Source: Demequina sp. NBRC 110052
Lineage (GTDB): Bacteria; Actinomycetota; Actinomycetes; Actinomycetales; Demequinaceae
DNA length: 64,000 nucleotides
Assembly (NCBI RefSeq): GCF_002090075.1
Contig: NZ_BBRI01000003.1
Location: forward strand, 1-64,000
Direction of reading: 5' to 3'
The notes under the pieces were generated by a model. That model did no database searches. It saw nothing but the letters and a program-made list of their open reading frames with translations, and was not told the origin of the DNA. This document shows positions 53,434 to 61,425 of the stretch, piece by piece (the stretch's first letter is position 1; the number at the start of each line of letters is the position of its first letter). The position numbers and the translations under genes are program-made.

Positions 53434-53573
53434 CGTCCATACCTTTCAGCCGCACTGCGCGACTTCGTCAATAGTCCCGCATTTGCGGCCTCATGGCCAG
53501 CACAGAGTGCGGTTTTCCGCACGTTCCCACGCCGGAGAATGCATGCGAAGCAGGCATTCCGCGCGCTAGCGAG

Positions 53574-53993
53574 TCACATGAATAGGCCGAGTACAAGTCC
53601 GGCGATGCCGAGCGCGAGCGTGTCGTGCGCCGAATCGATGAGTGTCACGCCCGAGTGCCTCTGCGCGAATCCGTTGTGCACGAGGTGCGCGCCTGCGCGG
53701 AACAGCAGGCCGACCACCAGGCCGAGCACGAGCCCCTCGAGCGCGCCGCTCACGCCGAGCGCCGCCATGAGCCATGCGACCCCGAGGATCCCCATGGCAT
53801 TGCCGACGATCATCTGCCCGAACACCGCTCCCATGTTGGCGTTCTTCAGTTTCTCCTCGTCGAGCTCGCCCCATTTGCTCCAGACGGGGAAGAGGGCGAA
53901 AGGCGAGTACCACAGCCAGCCGAACACGAACGATGCGACGAAGGCGAGCAGCACGCCGAGCCAGTCGACGCCTGCGAACGAGAGCCACTCCAT
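53574..53993 (-). CDS. DUF1761-like membrane protein
   Basis: This 139-aa protein has four helices and resembles DUF1761, with FVFGWLWYSPFALFPVWSKW near the N-terminus as the family-like signature. GAGAGGGAT precedes the ATG. It is monocistronic, between the peptide/GGDEF unit and an SRPBCC gene. Function is unknown. Confidence 0.8.
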   Translation of the reverse strand: MEWLSFAGVDWLGVLLAFVASFVFGWLWYSPFALFPVWSKWGELDEEKLKNANMGAVFGQMIVGNAMGILGVAWLMAALGVSGALEGLVLGLVVGLLFRAGAHLVHNGFAQRHSGVTLIDSAHDTLALGIAGLVLGLFM

Positions 53994-54079
53994 GGCGATC
54001 CCTCTCTGGGCTGCAGCCGGGGTGCTGCGCGCCTGGCCTCAGTATGGCCGCGGCACGCCTCGCGCGCTGGGCGGCGAGC

Positions 54080-54574
54080 CTAGATATCGAACGAGGTGGT
54101 CGCGCGCCGCTCGTCGAAGTACGCGCTCAGTTCTTCGCACTGACGGTGCAGGCTCTCGTTCGCGTCCTTGACCCGGGAGAGGTGCTGGCGCTTGACGGCC
54201 CACCGCTGCAGTGCGCCGAGCTGAGCCTCGAGGCGGGACACTGCGATGACCTTGCAGCCGCCGTCGGCGTCCTCGAGCGTCCACTCCCACTGCGACGTCA
54301 CGCGCGGGTTCATCGCGGAGCGCGCGAGCAGCCGGGGACGCTCGGCGGCCGTCGTCTCCTCGGTCAGCATCAACTCCGTGCGGCCCACCTTCAGCATGGT
54401 GCGCGTACGCCCGCCGACCTCACCCATCTCGCCGTCGAGCAGCTCGATCGACGTGATCTCCGACCTCGCCTCCGCGAGGGCTTCGGGGTCCGTCAGCAGG
54501 TCCCACAGCTCGAGCGCGGTCGCGCGCACGAAGCCCTCGACGGTGTGCTCCTCGATGTAAGGCACTGCTCCCAC
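54080..54574 (-). CDS. SRPBCC/DUF2505-like protein
   Basis: This 164-aa protein has an SRPBCC (START-like) ligand-binding fold and resembles DUF2505: EEHTVEGFVRATALELWDLL at the start, then strands with GRTRTMLKVGRTEL, and a long C-terminal helix. Start GTG at 54574 has AAGGAGG upstream with good spacing. Such proteins bind hydrophobic ligands; the ligand here is unknown. Confidence 0.75.
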   Translation of the reverse strand: MGAVPYIEEHTVEGFVRATALELWDLLTDPEALAEARSEITSIELLDGEMGEVGGRTRTMLKVGRTELMLTEETTAAERPRLLARSAMNPRVTSQWEWTLEDADGGCKVIAVSRLEAQLGALQRWAVKRQHLSRVKDANESLHRQCEELSAYFDERRATTSFDI

Positions 54575-54628
54575 GGATCCTCCTTCGGCCGGGACGGTCG
54601 GCACCCAGCCTACGGGCGACACGGACAT

Positions 54629-54677
54629 GCCCGACGCGGCGGCGGGGGCCGTACGAGGCGTGGTCACCGCGTCGGGC
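54629..54677. repeat. Inverted pair of the intergenic motif
   Basis: GCCCGACGC (54629-54637) faces GCGTCGGGC (54669-54677), in the divergent gap before the cysteine leader. Both arms extend with GG(C/T)G context. Confidence 0.6.
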
Positions 54678-54689
54678 GGGCGACGAGGC

Positions 54690-54719
54690 TTGCCGGTGCG
54701 TGCGCGAGAGGGCTACCCT
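54690..54719 (+). promoter_or_regulatory. Promoter of the cysteine leader-cysK-cysE operon
   Basis: TTGCCG (54690-54695) and TACCCT (54714-54719) are 18 bp apart, placing the transcript start about 24 nt before the leader peptide ATG. Confidence 0.5.
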
Positions 54720-54749
54720 GGCCAGGTCCGCACACGAAAGGCACGCGAG

Positions 54750-54851
54750 ATGAGCATCGAGAGCCGCGTCATCACGACGCCTGCTCCTGCCCTCGCGATG
54801 TGTGCTGCCCCGTGCATGCCCTGCATGCGCGCCGCCTGCTGCTGTCTGTAG
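54750..54851 (+). CDS. Cys-rich leader peptide (attenuator uORF) upstream of cysK
   Basis: This 33-aa frame has GAAAGG upstream and ends MRAACCCL, with six cysteines at residues 18, 22, 25, 30, 31 and 32. Poly-cysteine leader peptides that sense cysteinyl-tRNA by ribosome stalling are known in mycobacteria and other actinobacteria upstream of cysteine-related genes. The stop codon touches the left arm of a strong hairpin (54851-54909). It is therefore very likely a cis-acting translational/transcriptional attenuator for cysK-cysE, not a functional protein. Confidence 0.85.
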   Translation: MSIESRVITTPAPALAMCAAPCMPCMRAACCCL

Positions 54852-54909
54852 AGCGCTGGCGACCACACCTCACGGTGAGGGAGACCACGGCCGCCCGCCG
54901 CCAGCGCTC
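54851..54909 (+). promoter_or_regulatory. Cysteine attenuator hairpin
   Basis: GAGCGCTGGCG (54851-54861) pairs exactly with 54899-54909. A second hairpin, CCTCAC-G-GTGAGG, lies inside the loop (54868-54880). A ribosome stalled on the Cys codons would cover the left arm. Confidence 0.7.
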
Positions 54910-55000
54910 GCCCCGGCATCCTGATCACCAGGAATGTCGCACGCGCACCACTGCGTTACCCACCCCGGAAATCACTGACAGGTAAGGACAACCACTCACC

Positions 55001-55936
55001 ATGGCACGCATCTACGACGACGCGACGAAGCTCATCGGCAACACCCCCCTCGTCCGCATCAACGCTCTCGCCGAAGGCGTCGACGCGACGATCCTCGGCA
55101 AGCTTGAGTTCTACAACCCCGCCAATTCCGTCAAGGACCGCCTGGGCGTGGCGATCGTGGACGCCGCCGAGGCGTCCGGCGACCTGCAGCCCGGAGGCAC
55201 CATCGTCGAGGCCACGTCCGGTAACACCGGCATCGCGCTCGCCATGGTCGGCGCCGCGCGCGGCTACAACATCGTGCTGACGATGCCGGAGACGATGTCC
55301 AAGGAGCGCCGTGCCCTGCTGCGCGCGTTCGGCGCCGAGCTGATCCTGACGCCGGGGCCCGAGGGCATGCGCGGCGCGGTACAGGCCGCAGAGAAGTTGG
55401 TCGAGGAGCGCCCCGGCGCGATCCTCGCGAAGCAGTTCGCCAACGAGGCGAACCCCGAGATCCACCGCAAGACCACCGCGCTCGAGATCTGGAACGACAC
55501 GGACGGCGAGGTCGACATCGTGATCGCCGGCATCGGCACCGGCGGCACGATCACCGGCGTGGGCGAGGTCCTCAAGGAGAAGAAGCCCGGCGTGCAGATC
55601 ATCGGAGTCGAGCCCGCGGAGTCGCCCATCCTCAACGGCGGCCAGCCCGGCCCCCACAAGATCCAGGGCATCGGCGCCAACTTCGTGCCTGAGATCCTCA
55701 ACACCGAGATCTACGACGAGATCTTCGACGTGGACGCCGAGACCGCCGTCGCCACCGCTCGCGCGGCAGCCCGCAAGGAAGGCCTGCTCGTGGGCATCTC
55801 CTCGGGAGCCGCACTGCACGCCGCCATCGAGGTCGCGAAGCGCCCCGAGAACGCCGGCAAGACCATCGTCGCGATCATCCCGTCGTTCGGTGAGCGCTAC
55901 CTCTCGTCGGTCCTCTACTCGGACCTGATGGACTGA
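55001..55936 (+). CDS. cysK: Cysteine synthase
   Basis: This 311-aa PLP-dependent O-acetylserine sulfhydrylase makes cysteine from O-acetylserine and sulfide. The PLP lysine is in NPANSVKDR (about residue 44) and the substrate loop is [21 protein letters not shown] binds the PLP phosphate. Length and sequence are typical. It follows the Cys-rich leader and precedes cysE by 40 bp, forming an operon. The ATG at 55001 is weakly served by AAGGA 12 nt upstream, consistent with control by the leader. Confidence 0.96.
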   Translation: MARIYDDATKLIGNTPLVRINALAEGVDATILGKLEFYNPANSVKDRLGVAIVDAAEASGDLQPGGTIVEATSGNTGIALAMVGAARGYNIVLTMPETMSKERRALLRAFGAELILTPGPEGMRGAVQAAEKLVEERPGAILAKQFANEANPEIHRKTTALEIWNDTDGEVDIVIAGIGTGGTITGVGEVLKEKKPGVQIIGVEPAESPILNGGQPGPHKIQGIGANFVPEILNTEIYDEIFDVDAETAVATARAAARKEGLLVGISSGAALHAAIEVAKRPENAGKTIVAIIPSFGERYLSSVLYSDLMD

Positions 55937-55976
55937 CATCACCACCGCACGATCCTTACCCGGAGAGGAGACCCAG

Positions 55977-56609
55977 ATGACTGACAGGCCGCGCGGACTC
56001 GCGCTGATGGCGGAGGACGTCGCTGCCGCGCGTCACCGCGATCCTGCCGCGCCCTCGTCGTTCGTCATCTGGGTCTCCTACCAGGGCGTCCACGCCGTCT
56101 GGTATCACCGGGTGGCGCACTGGCTGTGGATGCGGGGGCGCCGCTCTCTCGGCCGCCTCGTGTCGCAGTTCGCGCGCCGCCGCACGGGCATCGAGATCCA
56201 CCCGGGCGCGCAGCTGGGCAGGCGCGTCTTCATCGACCATGGCATGGGAGTCGTCATCGGCGAGACGGCCGTCGTGGGCGACGACGTGCTGATGTTCAAC
56301 AACATCAACCTCGGCGGCACGTCCATGAGCCCGGGCAAGAGACACCCCACGATCGGTGACCGCGTCGTCATCGGCGCGGGGGCACGCATCCTGGGCCCGG
56401 TGTACGTGGGCTCCGACGCCCGCATCGGCGCCAACGCCGTGGTGGTCAAGGACGTCCCGAACGGCGCCACCGCCGTCGGAATCCCGGCGAAGGTGCGCGA
56501 GCACCCGAAGCCCGCGGAGGCCCACACTGCGGCCTCGTGCGTGGACGAGGGCGACTCCCACGTGCACGCCGACGACGTGGGCCACGAGCCCGCGATGTAC
56601 TACATCTAG
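55977..56609 (+). CDS. cysE: Serine O-acetyltransferase
   Basis: This 210-aa hexapeptide-repeat (left-handed beta-helix) enzyme makes O-acetylserine from serine and acetyl-CoA. Motifs are [33 protein letters not shown] and [30 protein letters not shown] precedes the ATG. It is operonic with cysK. The long tail (about 30 residues, with [15 protein letters not shown]) is longer than in many homologues. Confidence 0.94.
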   Translation: MTDRPRGLALMAEDVAAARHRDPAAPSSFVIWVSYQGVHAVWYHRVAHWLWMRGRRSLGRLVSQFARRRTGIEIHPGAQLGRRVFIDHGMGVVIGETAVVGDDVLMFNNINLGGTSMSPGKRHPTIGDRVVIGAGARILGPVYVGSDARIGANAVVVKDVPNGATAVGIPAKVREHPKPAEAHTAASCVDEGDSHVHADDVGHEPAMYYI

Positions 56610-56683
56610 ACGACTCGCAGGACGGCCCCGCACACGGATGCGGAATTCCTCACACCGGCCTGACGCGGGCCGAGCCACCGACC

Positions 56684-56814
56684 TAGACTGTCCGTATTGT
56701 CGGTCCCGGAACAGGGGGCGGGCCGAAGGGGGCGATCCCAGGATCGCCGGTGCCGCCTCGAGCCTGGGACTCGGCCGCTAGACCTGGCGCGAACCCCTCA
56801 GCCGCGCTCAGGAG
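56684..56814 (+). ncRNA. Candidate small RNA before a strong terminator
   Basis: No gene reads through here. TAGACT (56684-56689) with CTGACG 18 bp earlier could start a transcript near 56696. GGCGATCC-CA-GGATCGCC forms one hairpin and TCCCAGG/CCTGGGA an alternative one that shares bases with it. The transcript would end at the terminator at 56815-56846. Confidence 0.3.
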
Positions 56815-56846
56815 AACGGGCCCCCGCCGTGAGGCGGGGGCCCGTT
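56815..56846. terminator. Bidirectional terminator between cysE and dps
   Basis: A perfect 14-bp GC-rich stem (56815-56828 with 56833-56846, loop GTGA) is followed on the plus strand by TCTTAT. Confidence 0.88.
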
Positions 56847-56886
56847 TCTTATGCCCTGCTTCCGCTCCCCTGCGCGGGGTCGCGGG

Positions 56887-57387
56887 TCAGGCCGCGAACG
56901 ACCGCAGCATCCACGCCGCCTGCTCGTGGGCGGCGAGACGCGCGTTGAGCAGGTCAGCCGTAGCGCCGTCGCCTGCCTCCTCCGCCACGTCCACCAGCGG
57001 ACGCACGAGGCGCGCGATGGTCGCGTGGTCGTCGGCGAGCGTGGTCACCATCGTCATCGCGTCGGTCTGGGGCTGGTTGTCCTTGACTGACGCGTGCTCG
57101 AGGAACTCGGCGAACGAACCGGGCGCGCCGGAGCCCAGCGCACGCATGCGCTCAGCGATCTCGTCAGCCGCGTCGCGGAGCTCGACGTACTGCTCCTCGA
57201 ACATGAGGTGGAGCGAACGGAAGTGCGGGCCCGTCACATTCCAGTGGTAGCCCTGCGTCTTGACGTACAGGGTGAAGGTGTCGGAGAGCACCTGCGCGAG
57301 GCCCTGGTTGATGGCTCGCAGATCCTCTGCCTTGATGCCGATCATGGGGGCGTCCTCGGCGGTCTGCACGGGCTTGTTCGACGCCAT
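56887..57387 (-). CDS. dps: Dps-family DNA-protection ferritin
   Basis: This 166-aa dodecameric mini-ferritin oxidises and stores iron and shields DNA. Ferroxidase-site residues are visible in QGYHWNVTGPHFRSLHLMFEEQY and DAADEIAERM. GAAGGAGG precedes the ATG. It is monocistronic, ending at the shared terminator. Confidence 0.95.
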   Translation of the reverse strand: MASNKPVQTAEDAPMIGIKAEDLRAINQGLAQVLSDTFTLYVKTQGYHWNVTGPHFRSLHLMFEEQYVELRDAADEIAERMRALGSGAPGSFAEFLEHASVKDNQPQTDAMTMVTTLADDHATIARLVRPLVDVAEEAGDGATADLLNARLAAHEQAAWMLRSFAA

Positions 57388-57624
57388 GTCAATCCTCCTT
57401 CGTCTCGGGTGGGGGCTGGTCGCCCCTCATGGGTGGGCAACAGGTGCGGCCCGGTCCGCATTCCACGCCGTCCGTCCGCGCCCGCGTCCTCCTCCAGTGT
57501 CCGTCCGCAGGCCTTGGCACGCGCGCTGAGGGCACCCGGAGCGGACCTCGATTCGGTGCTGCGCCGCGACCGTGGTCGAATGGGCTGCAGGAATGTCCGT
57601 CCGCGCGAAGGGGTTGCGATCCGT

Positions 57625-58107
57625 ATGACGATCGATGCAGAGCTCGCCTGTCCGATGCCCTCGTCGTCCGACGCTCCGGACGACGGCGTTCTCGTGGACC
57701 TGCTCGCGCGGGCCCGTACTGTCGCGGTCGTGGGCGCATCGCCGCGCGCGGACCGCACGAGCCACCAGATCGCCCTGTGGCTCATGGACCACACCGACTA
57801 CGAGGTGTACCTCGTCAACCCCGCCGCGGGCGACACGGAGATCCGCGGGCACGCGTTCTACGACTCGCTCGCGGACCTTCCGGTCGAGCCCGACATCGTG
57901 GACATCTTCCGTCGATCCGAGCACGTCCCGCCGGTGGTCGACGAAGCCATCGACGTGGGCGCTCCGATCGTGTGGATGCAGCTCGGCATCCGTCATGCGG
58001 CGGCGGCCGCCGCCGCCTCGACGGCAGGCGCGACGGTGGTGCAGAACCGCTGCCTCAAGGTCGAGTACGCGCGCCTCGCGGACCGCATCGCGGCGGCGCG
58101 TCGCTGA
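57625..58107 (+). CDS. CoA-binding protein (YccU-like)
   Basis: This 160-aa Rossmann-fold protein matches the CoA_binding_2 family; the nucleotide loop is VAVVGASPRADRTSHQIALW and RHAAAAAAASTAGATVVQNR the later signature. ATG at 57625 lacks a strong ribosome-binding site. The longer frame upstream is antisense to dps. Its biochemical role is unknown. Confidence 0.85.
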   Translation: MTIDAELACPMPSSSDAPDDGVLVDLLARARTVAVVGASPRADRTSHQIALWLMDHTDYEVYLVNPAAGDTEIRGHAFYDSLADLPVEPDIVDIFRRSEHVPPVVDEAIDVGAPIVWMQLGIRHAAAAAAASTAGATVVQNRCLKVEYARLADRIAAARR

Positions 58108-58220
58108 GCCCTCCCCGCCGCGCCTCAGTCGCACGGCCGGGAGCCGCGTCGGACGTATTCCGAGGCGTGACCATATCCACAGGAATGGAAAAGAACAGCA
58201 AAGTTCGAAAAGGTGGAGTC

Positions 58221-59480
58221 ATGAAGAAGGCAGCCGGCTACCAGTCCATCTCCGTCCCCGAGGAACGCCTCGACGAGTTCTTCCAGGTGGTCCAGTGGGC
58301 CTTCGTGGGTGAATGGCTCCTCGAGGATCGCCAGGATTACGTGGACGCCCTGCCGGTGGAGCGCGCGCGTGGCCTGCAGGTCACCGACGAGCGCCGCGGC
58401 GAGTTCGGAGAGATCGCTGCCGTGCACGCGAGCTTCGGCACCGAGATGATCGTGCCAGACGCGCGGCGGGTCAGCACCGCAGGCCTGTCCTGGCTGGGCG
58501 TCCACCCCGCGCACCGCCGCCGGGGCCTCATGACCGCGATGATGCACGACCACTTCTCCCGCAGCATCGCGCGAGGCGAGGCCGTGAGCGCGCTGTACGC
58601 CATGGAGGCCGCGATCTACTCGCGCTTCGGCTACGGCATGGGCGCACAGACGGTGAAGGCGGAGATCCCGCGCGGCTCCAAGATGTGGCCGGTCGAGGGC
58701 GCCGACGATCTCACGGTGAGGCTCGAGCGCGCCGACTTCGACCAGCACGACCAGCTCGTCTCCGACCTCCAGGCGCGGCTCACGCGCCCCGGCACCATCC
58801 TGAATCCGGTCGGCTCGGGCCGCAACGCGCGCTTCACGGACCCCGTCGGCAACCGCAAGGGCATGGAGAAGTGGCGCCTCGCGATCGTCGAGGACAGGGG
58901 CGAGCCCGTCGCCTACGCGTTCTTCCGCCGCCGCGCGGACTCGTCGATCGGCATCCACGACGGCGTGTGTCAGGTGAGGGAGTTCGGCGCGCTCACCCCC
59001 GCCGCGTCCCAGCGCCTGTGGCAGACGCTCACGGACTTCGATCTCGTCGAGACGACGTACACCGAGAACCTCGCCACCGACGACCCGCTGCTGCACCAGC
59101 TCAAGGACGCACGCGGCGCGCGCTCGAAGGTGATCGACAACCTGTGGATCCGCCTGCTCGACGTGCCGGCGGCGCTGCAGGCGCGCGAGTACTTCCACGA
59201 CTGCGACGTGACCGTGGCGCTCACCGACAAGCACGTGCCTGACAACGCCGGGACGTGGCGCCTGCGCATCGACGGTGGCGAGGCCGAGGTCACGCGCACC
59301 GACGCGCCTGCGGACCTGTCTATGGACGTGCGCCATCTGTCCACGGTGTACCTGGGCGGCACGTCCGTCGAGTCGCTCTCCGCGGCCGGCCTCGTACGCG
59401 AGCACACGGCGGGCCAGGCGCGCGAGCTGGCGGTGGCGATGATGTCCCCCGTCGCACCTCTGGCGAACTGGGACTTCTGA
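58221..59480 (+). CDS. Eis-like GNAT N-acetyltransferase (copy 1)
   Basis: This 419-aa protein has the three-part Eis layout: an N-terminal GNAT domain with acetyl-CoA loop HPAHRRRGLMTAMMHDHF, a second GNAT-like domain, and a sterol-carrier-protein-like C-terminal domain ending NWDF, whose carboxylate is catalytic in Eis. GGTGGAGTC precedes the ATG at 58221. Eis enzymes acetylate amines, including some aminoglycosides; the substrate here is not known. A paralogue lies 0.6 kb downstream. Confidence 0.88.
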   Translation: MKKAAGYQSISVPEERLDEFFQVVQWAFVGEWLLEDRQDYVDALPVERARGLQVTDERRGEFGEIAAVHASFGTEMIVPDARRVSTAGLSWLGVHPAHRRRGLMTAMMHDHFSRSIARGEAVSALYAMEAAIYSRFGYGMGAQTVKAEIPRGSKMWPVEGADDLTVRLERADFDQHDQLVSDLQARLTRPGTILNPVGSGRNARFTDPVGNRKGMEKWRLAIVEDRGEPVAYAFFRRRADSSIGIHDGVCQVREFGALTPAASQRLWQTLTDFDLVETTYTENLATDDPLLHQLKDARGARSKVIDNLWIRLLDVPAALQAREYFHDCDVTVALTDKHVPDNAGTWRLRIDGGEAEVTRTDAPADLSMDVRHLSTVYLGGTSVESLSAAGLVREHTAGQARELAVAMMSPVAPLANWDF

Positions 59481-59494
59481 AGGGGTCGCCCTGG

Positions 59495-59522
59495 CACCGG
59501 CGGCGAGACCGCGCCGCCGGTG
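59495..59522. terminator. Terminator after Eis-like copy 1
   Basis: CACCGGCGGCG (59495-59505) pairs exactly with 59512-59522, 14 bp past the stop, in the convergent gap before rpiB. Confidence 0.75.
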
Positions 59523-59562
59523 GTCCACGGGTGACGATGCGCGACGCGACCCCGGGGCGCAT

Positions 59563-59571
59563 GCCCGACGC
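59563..59571. repeat. Intergenic GCCCGACGC motif copy
   Basis: One copy, preceded by AT, in the convergent Eis-rpiB gap. Confidence 0.5.
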
Positions 59572-59610
59572 TGGGGAGACGACGCCGCCGCGGTGGACGG
59601 CGGAGCGGCT

Positions 59611-60060
59611 CTAGCGACCGGCCTCGTAGTCGAGCATCAGATCGATCCGGCGCTGGTGGCGCTCGTCGCCGCTGAACGGCTCGGAGACGAACGCTTCCGC
59701 GATCGCCGTGGCGTCCTCGAGCGAGTGCATGCGCGCGCCGATCGAACCCACCTGCGCGTCGTTGTGCTGGCGAGCGAGCTTCGCAGTCTCGACCGACCAG
59801 ATCAGCGCCGCCCTGATGCCCGCGACCCGGTTGGCGGCGAGCTGCTCGCCATTGCCCGAGCCGCCGATGACGATGCCCAGATCCCCGGGCGTCTCCTTCA
59901 CGGCCTCAGCCGCCGAGATGCAGAACGATGGATAGTCGTCGAGCGCGTCGTACTCGTACGCGCCATGGTCGACGACCTCGACCCCGGCGGCAGAGAAGTG
60001 CTCGATGAGGTGCTGCTTCAGCTCGAAGCCTGCATGGTCCGCGGCGATGTGGAGACGCAT
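59611..60060 (-). CDS. rpiB: Ribose-5-phosphate isomerase B
   Basis: This 149-aa enzyme interconverts ribose-5-phosphate and ribulose-5-phosphate in the pentose-phosphate pathway. The start MRLHIAADHAGFELKQ and the active-site loop GGSGNGEQLAANRVAG are of the mycobacterial type, in which a glutamate replaces the catalytic cysteine of E. coli RpiB. ATG at 60060 is chosen because the protein begins with the family N-terminus; the 20 codons upstream are not conserved-looking. It is divergent from Eis-like copy 2. Confidence 0.92.
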   Translation of the reverse strand: MRLHIAADHAGFELKQHLIEHFSAAGVEVVDHGAYEYDALDDYPSFCISAAEAVKETPGDLGIVIGGSGNGEQLAANRVAGIRAALIWSVETAKLARQHNDAQVGSIGARMHSLEDATAIAEAFVSEPFSGDERHQRRIDLMLDYEAGR

Positions 60061-60118
60061 GGGGACATCATGCCAGCGTCGTCGGGCGTCTGTCGCACCC
60101 TGGTGGTTCACTGTCGTC

Positions 60119-61372
60119 ATGGACTTCGACTCGACCTACCGCATCGTCACGCCCTCGGAAGACCGGCGCCGCGACGTCAACGAGCTGCTGGCGATGGGCT
60201 TCGCCGAGGGCGTCGCCGCAGGCGACGAGCCGATCGCCGACGCGCACGTGCCGTGGCGCTTCACGCGCGTGGCGGAGGAGATCGCGACGGGCCGCTATCG
60301 CGGCGACTATGGCGCGTTCGAGATGCCGACGATCGTGCCGGGAGGCGCGCGCGTGCCGAACCTGGGGCTCACGATCGTGTCAGTGCACCCCGGGCACCGG
60401 CGCCGCGGCATCCTCTCGCGCCTCATCCGCGACCACTTCGCGGTCGCCAAGCGCGACGGCGCGATCATGTCGACGTTGTGGGCGGCCGAGCAGGCCATCT
60501 ATGGGCGGTTCGGCTACGGGATGATCGGCGAGTGCCTGGAGCTGAGCGTGGGCCGCGGGGTCACGCTCGCACCCGTCGAGGGTGCGGATGCGCTCTCCGT
60601 CGAGATCGAGACGCTGGAGCCGGACACCCACGGACCGATCCTGTCCCACCTCGCGGCCTCCATGGACCGCCCGGGCAGTGCGGCCATGGACGCGGAGGTG
60701 CTCGGCTGGTACACGATCGAGCTGCCACACGCCCGTGGTGAGAAGGAGCCGCGCCGCGTGGTCGTGGTGCGGGATGGGGACGAGCCTGTCGCGGTCGCGA
60801 CGTTCCGCCGCGAGAGCAAGTGGGAGGGAGGCGTGCCCGGCGACGTGGTGCGTGTGGGCTTCCACGCCGCGATCACGCCGGCGGCCGAGCGCCGGCTCTG
60901 GGAGGTGCTGACCACGATCGACCTGAGCGGCAAGGTCGAGACCGACATGTTCACGCCCGACCATCCGCTGCTGCGCCTCATCGGCCCGCACCGCGGCGTC
61001 GTCAAGCACGTCTACGACGGCATCTGGGCGCGCCTGCTGGACGTCGAGGCCTGCATGGCCGCACGCGCCTACGGCGCCGACGCCTCCGTGACGTTCTCGC
61101 TCGAGGACGAGGTGCTGCCGGAGAACGCCGGCGTGTGGCGGCTCACGTGCGACGCGGGCGAGGGCGGCCGGATCCAGCGAGTCGACATCCCAGACACCGA
61201 GGCCGATCTCGCGCTGACGATCCAGCAGCTGTCCAGCGTGTACTGGGGCGGGGTCACGGTGCGGTCGCTGCACCAGGCAGGGCAGATCGACGAGCGGCGC
61301 GCGGGCGCGGCCGCCGAGCTGTCGCGAGCGCTTCAGGGGGATGTGATGCCGGGCGCGAACTTCCACTTCTAG
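60119..61372 (+). CDS. Eis-like GNAT N-acetyltransferase (copy 2)
   Basis: This 417-aa paralogue of the gene at 58221 has the same layout: GNAT loop HPGHRRRGILSRLIRDHF, GRFGYGMIGE, and a C-terminus ending NFHF. Overall identity to copy 1 is limited, so the duplication is old. The ATG follows GTGGTTCACTGTCGTC, with no clear ribosome-binding site. It starts 58 bp from the divergent rpiB. Confidence 0.88.
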   Translation: MDFDSTYRIVTPSEDRRRDVNELLAMGFAEGVAAGDEPIADAHVPWRFTRVAEEIATGRYRGDYGAFEMPTIVPGGARVPNLGLTIVSVHPGHRRRGILSRLIRDHFAVAKRDGAIMSTLWAAEQAIYGRFGYGMIGECLELSVGRGVTLAPVEGADALSVEIETLEPDTHGPILSHLAASMDRPGSAAMDAEVLGWYTIELPHARGEKEPRRVVVVRDGDEPVAVATFRRESKWEGGVPGDVVRVGFHAAITPAAERRLWEVLTTIDLSGKVETDMFTPDHPLLRLIGPHRGVVKHVYDGIWARLLDVEACMAARAYGADASVTFSLEDEVLPENAGVWRLTCDAGEGGRIQRVDIPDTEADLALTIQQLSSVYWGGVTVRSLHQAGQIDERRAGAAAELSRALQGDVMPGANFHF

Positions 61373-61413
61373 GCCGACAGCGAAACCTCGCCGTGGGTGT
61401 TCGCGCGCCCGCC

Positions 61414-61425
61414 TAGGGTGGACGC
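61414..61425 (+). promoter_or_regulatory. Leaderless promoter of the M13 peptidase
   Basis: TAGGGT (61414-61419) ends six bases before the ATG at 61426, with no ribosome-binding site between, so the message probably begins at the start codon. Confidence 0.45.

Noticed and set aside
57094..57624. Long N-terminal extension of the CoA-binding protein
   Set aside because: It is antisense to dps; the Rossmann domain needs only the part after 57625.
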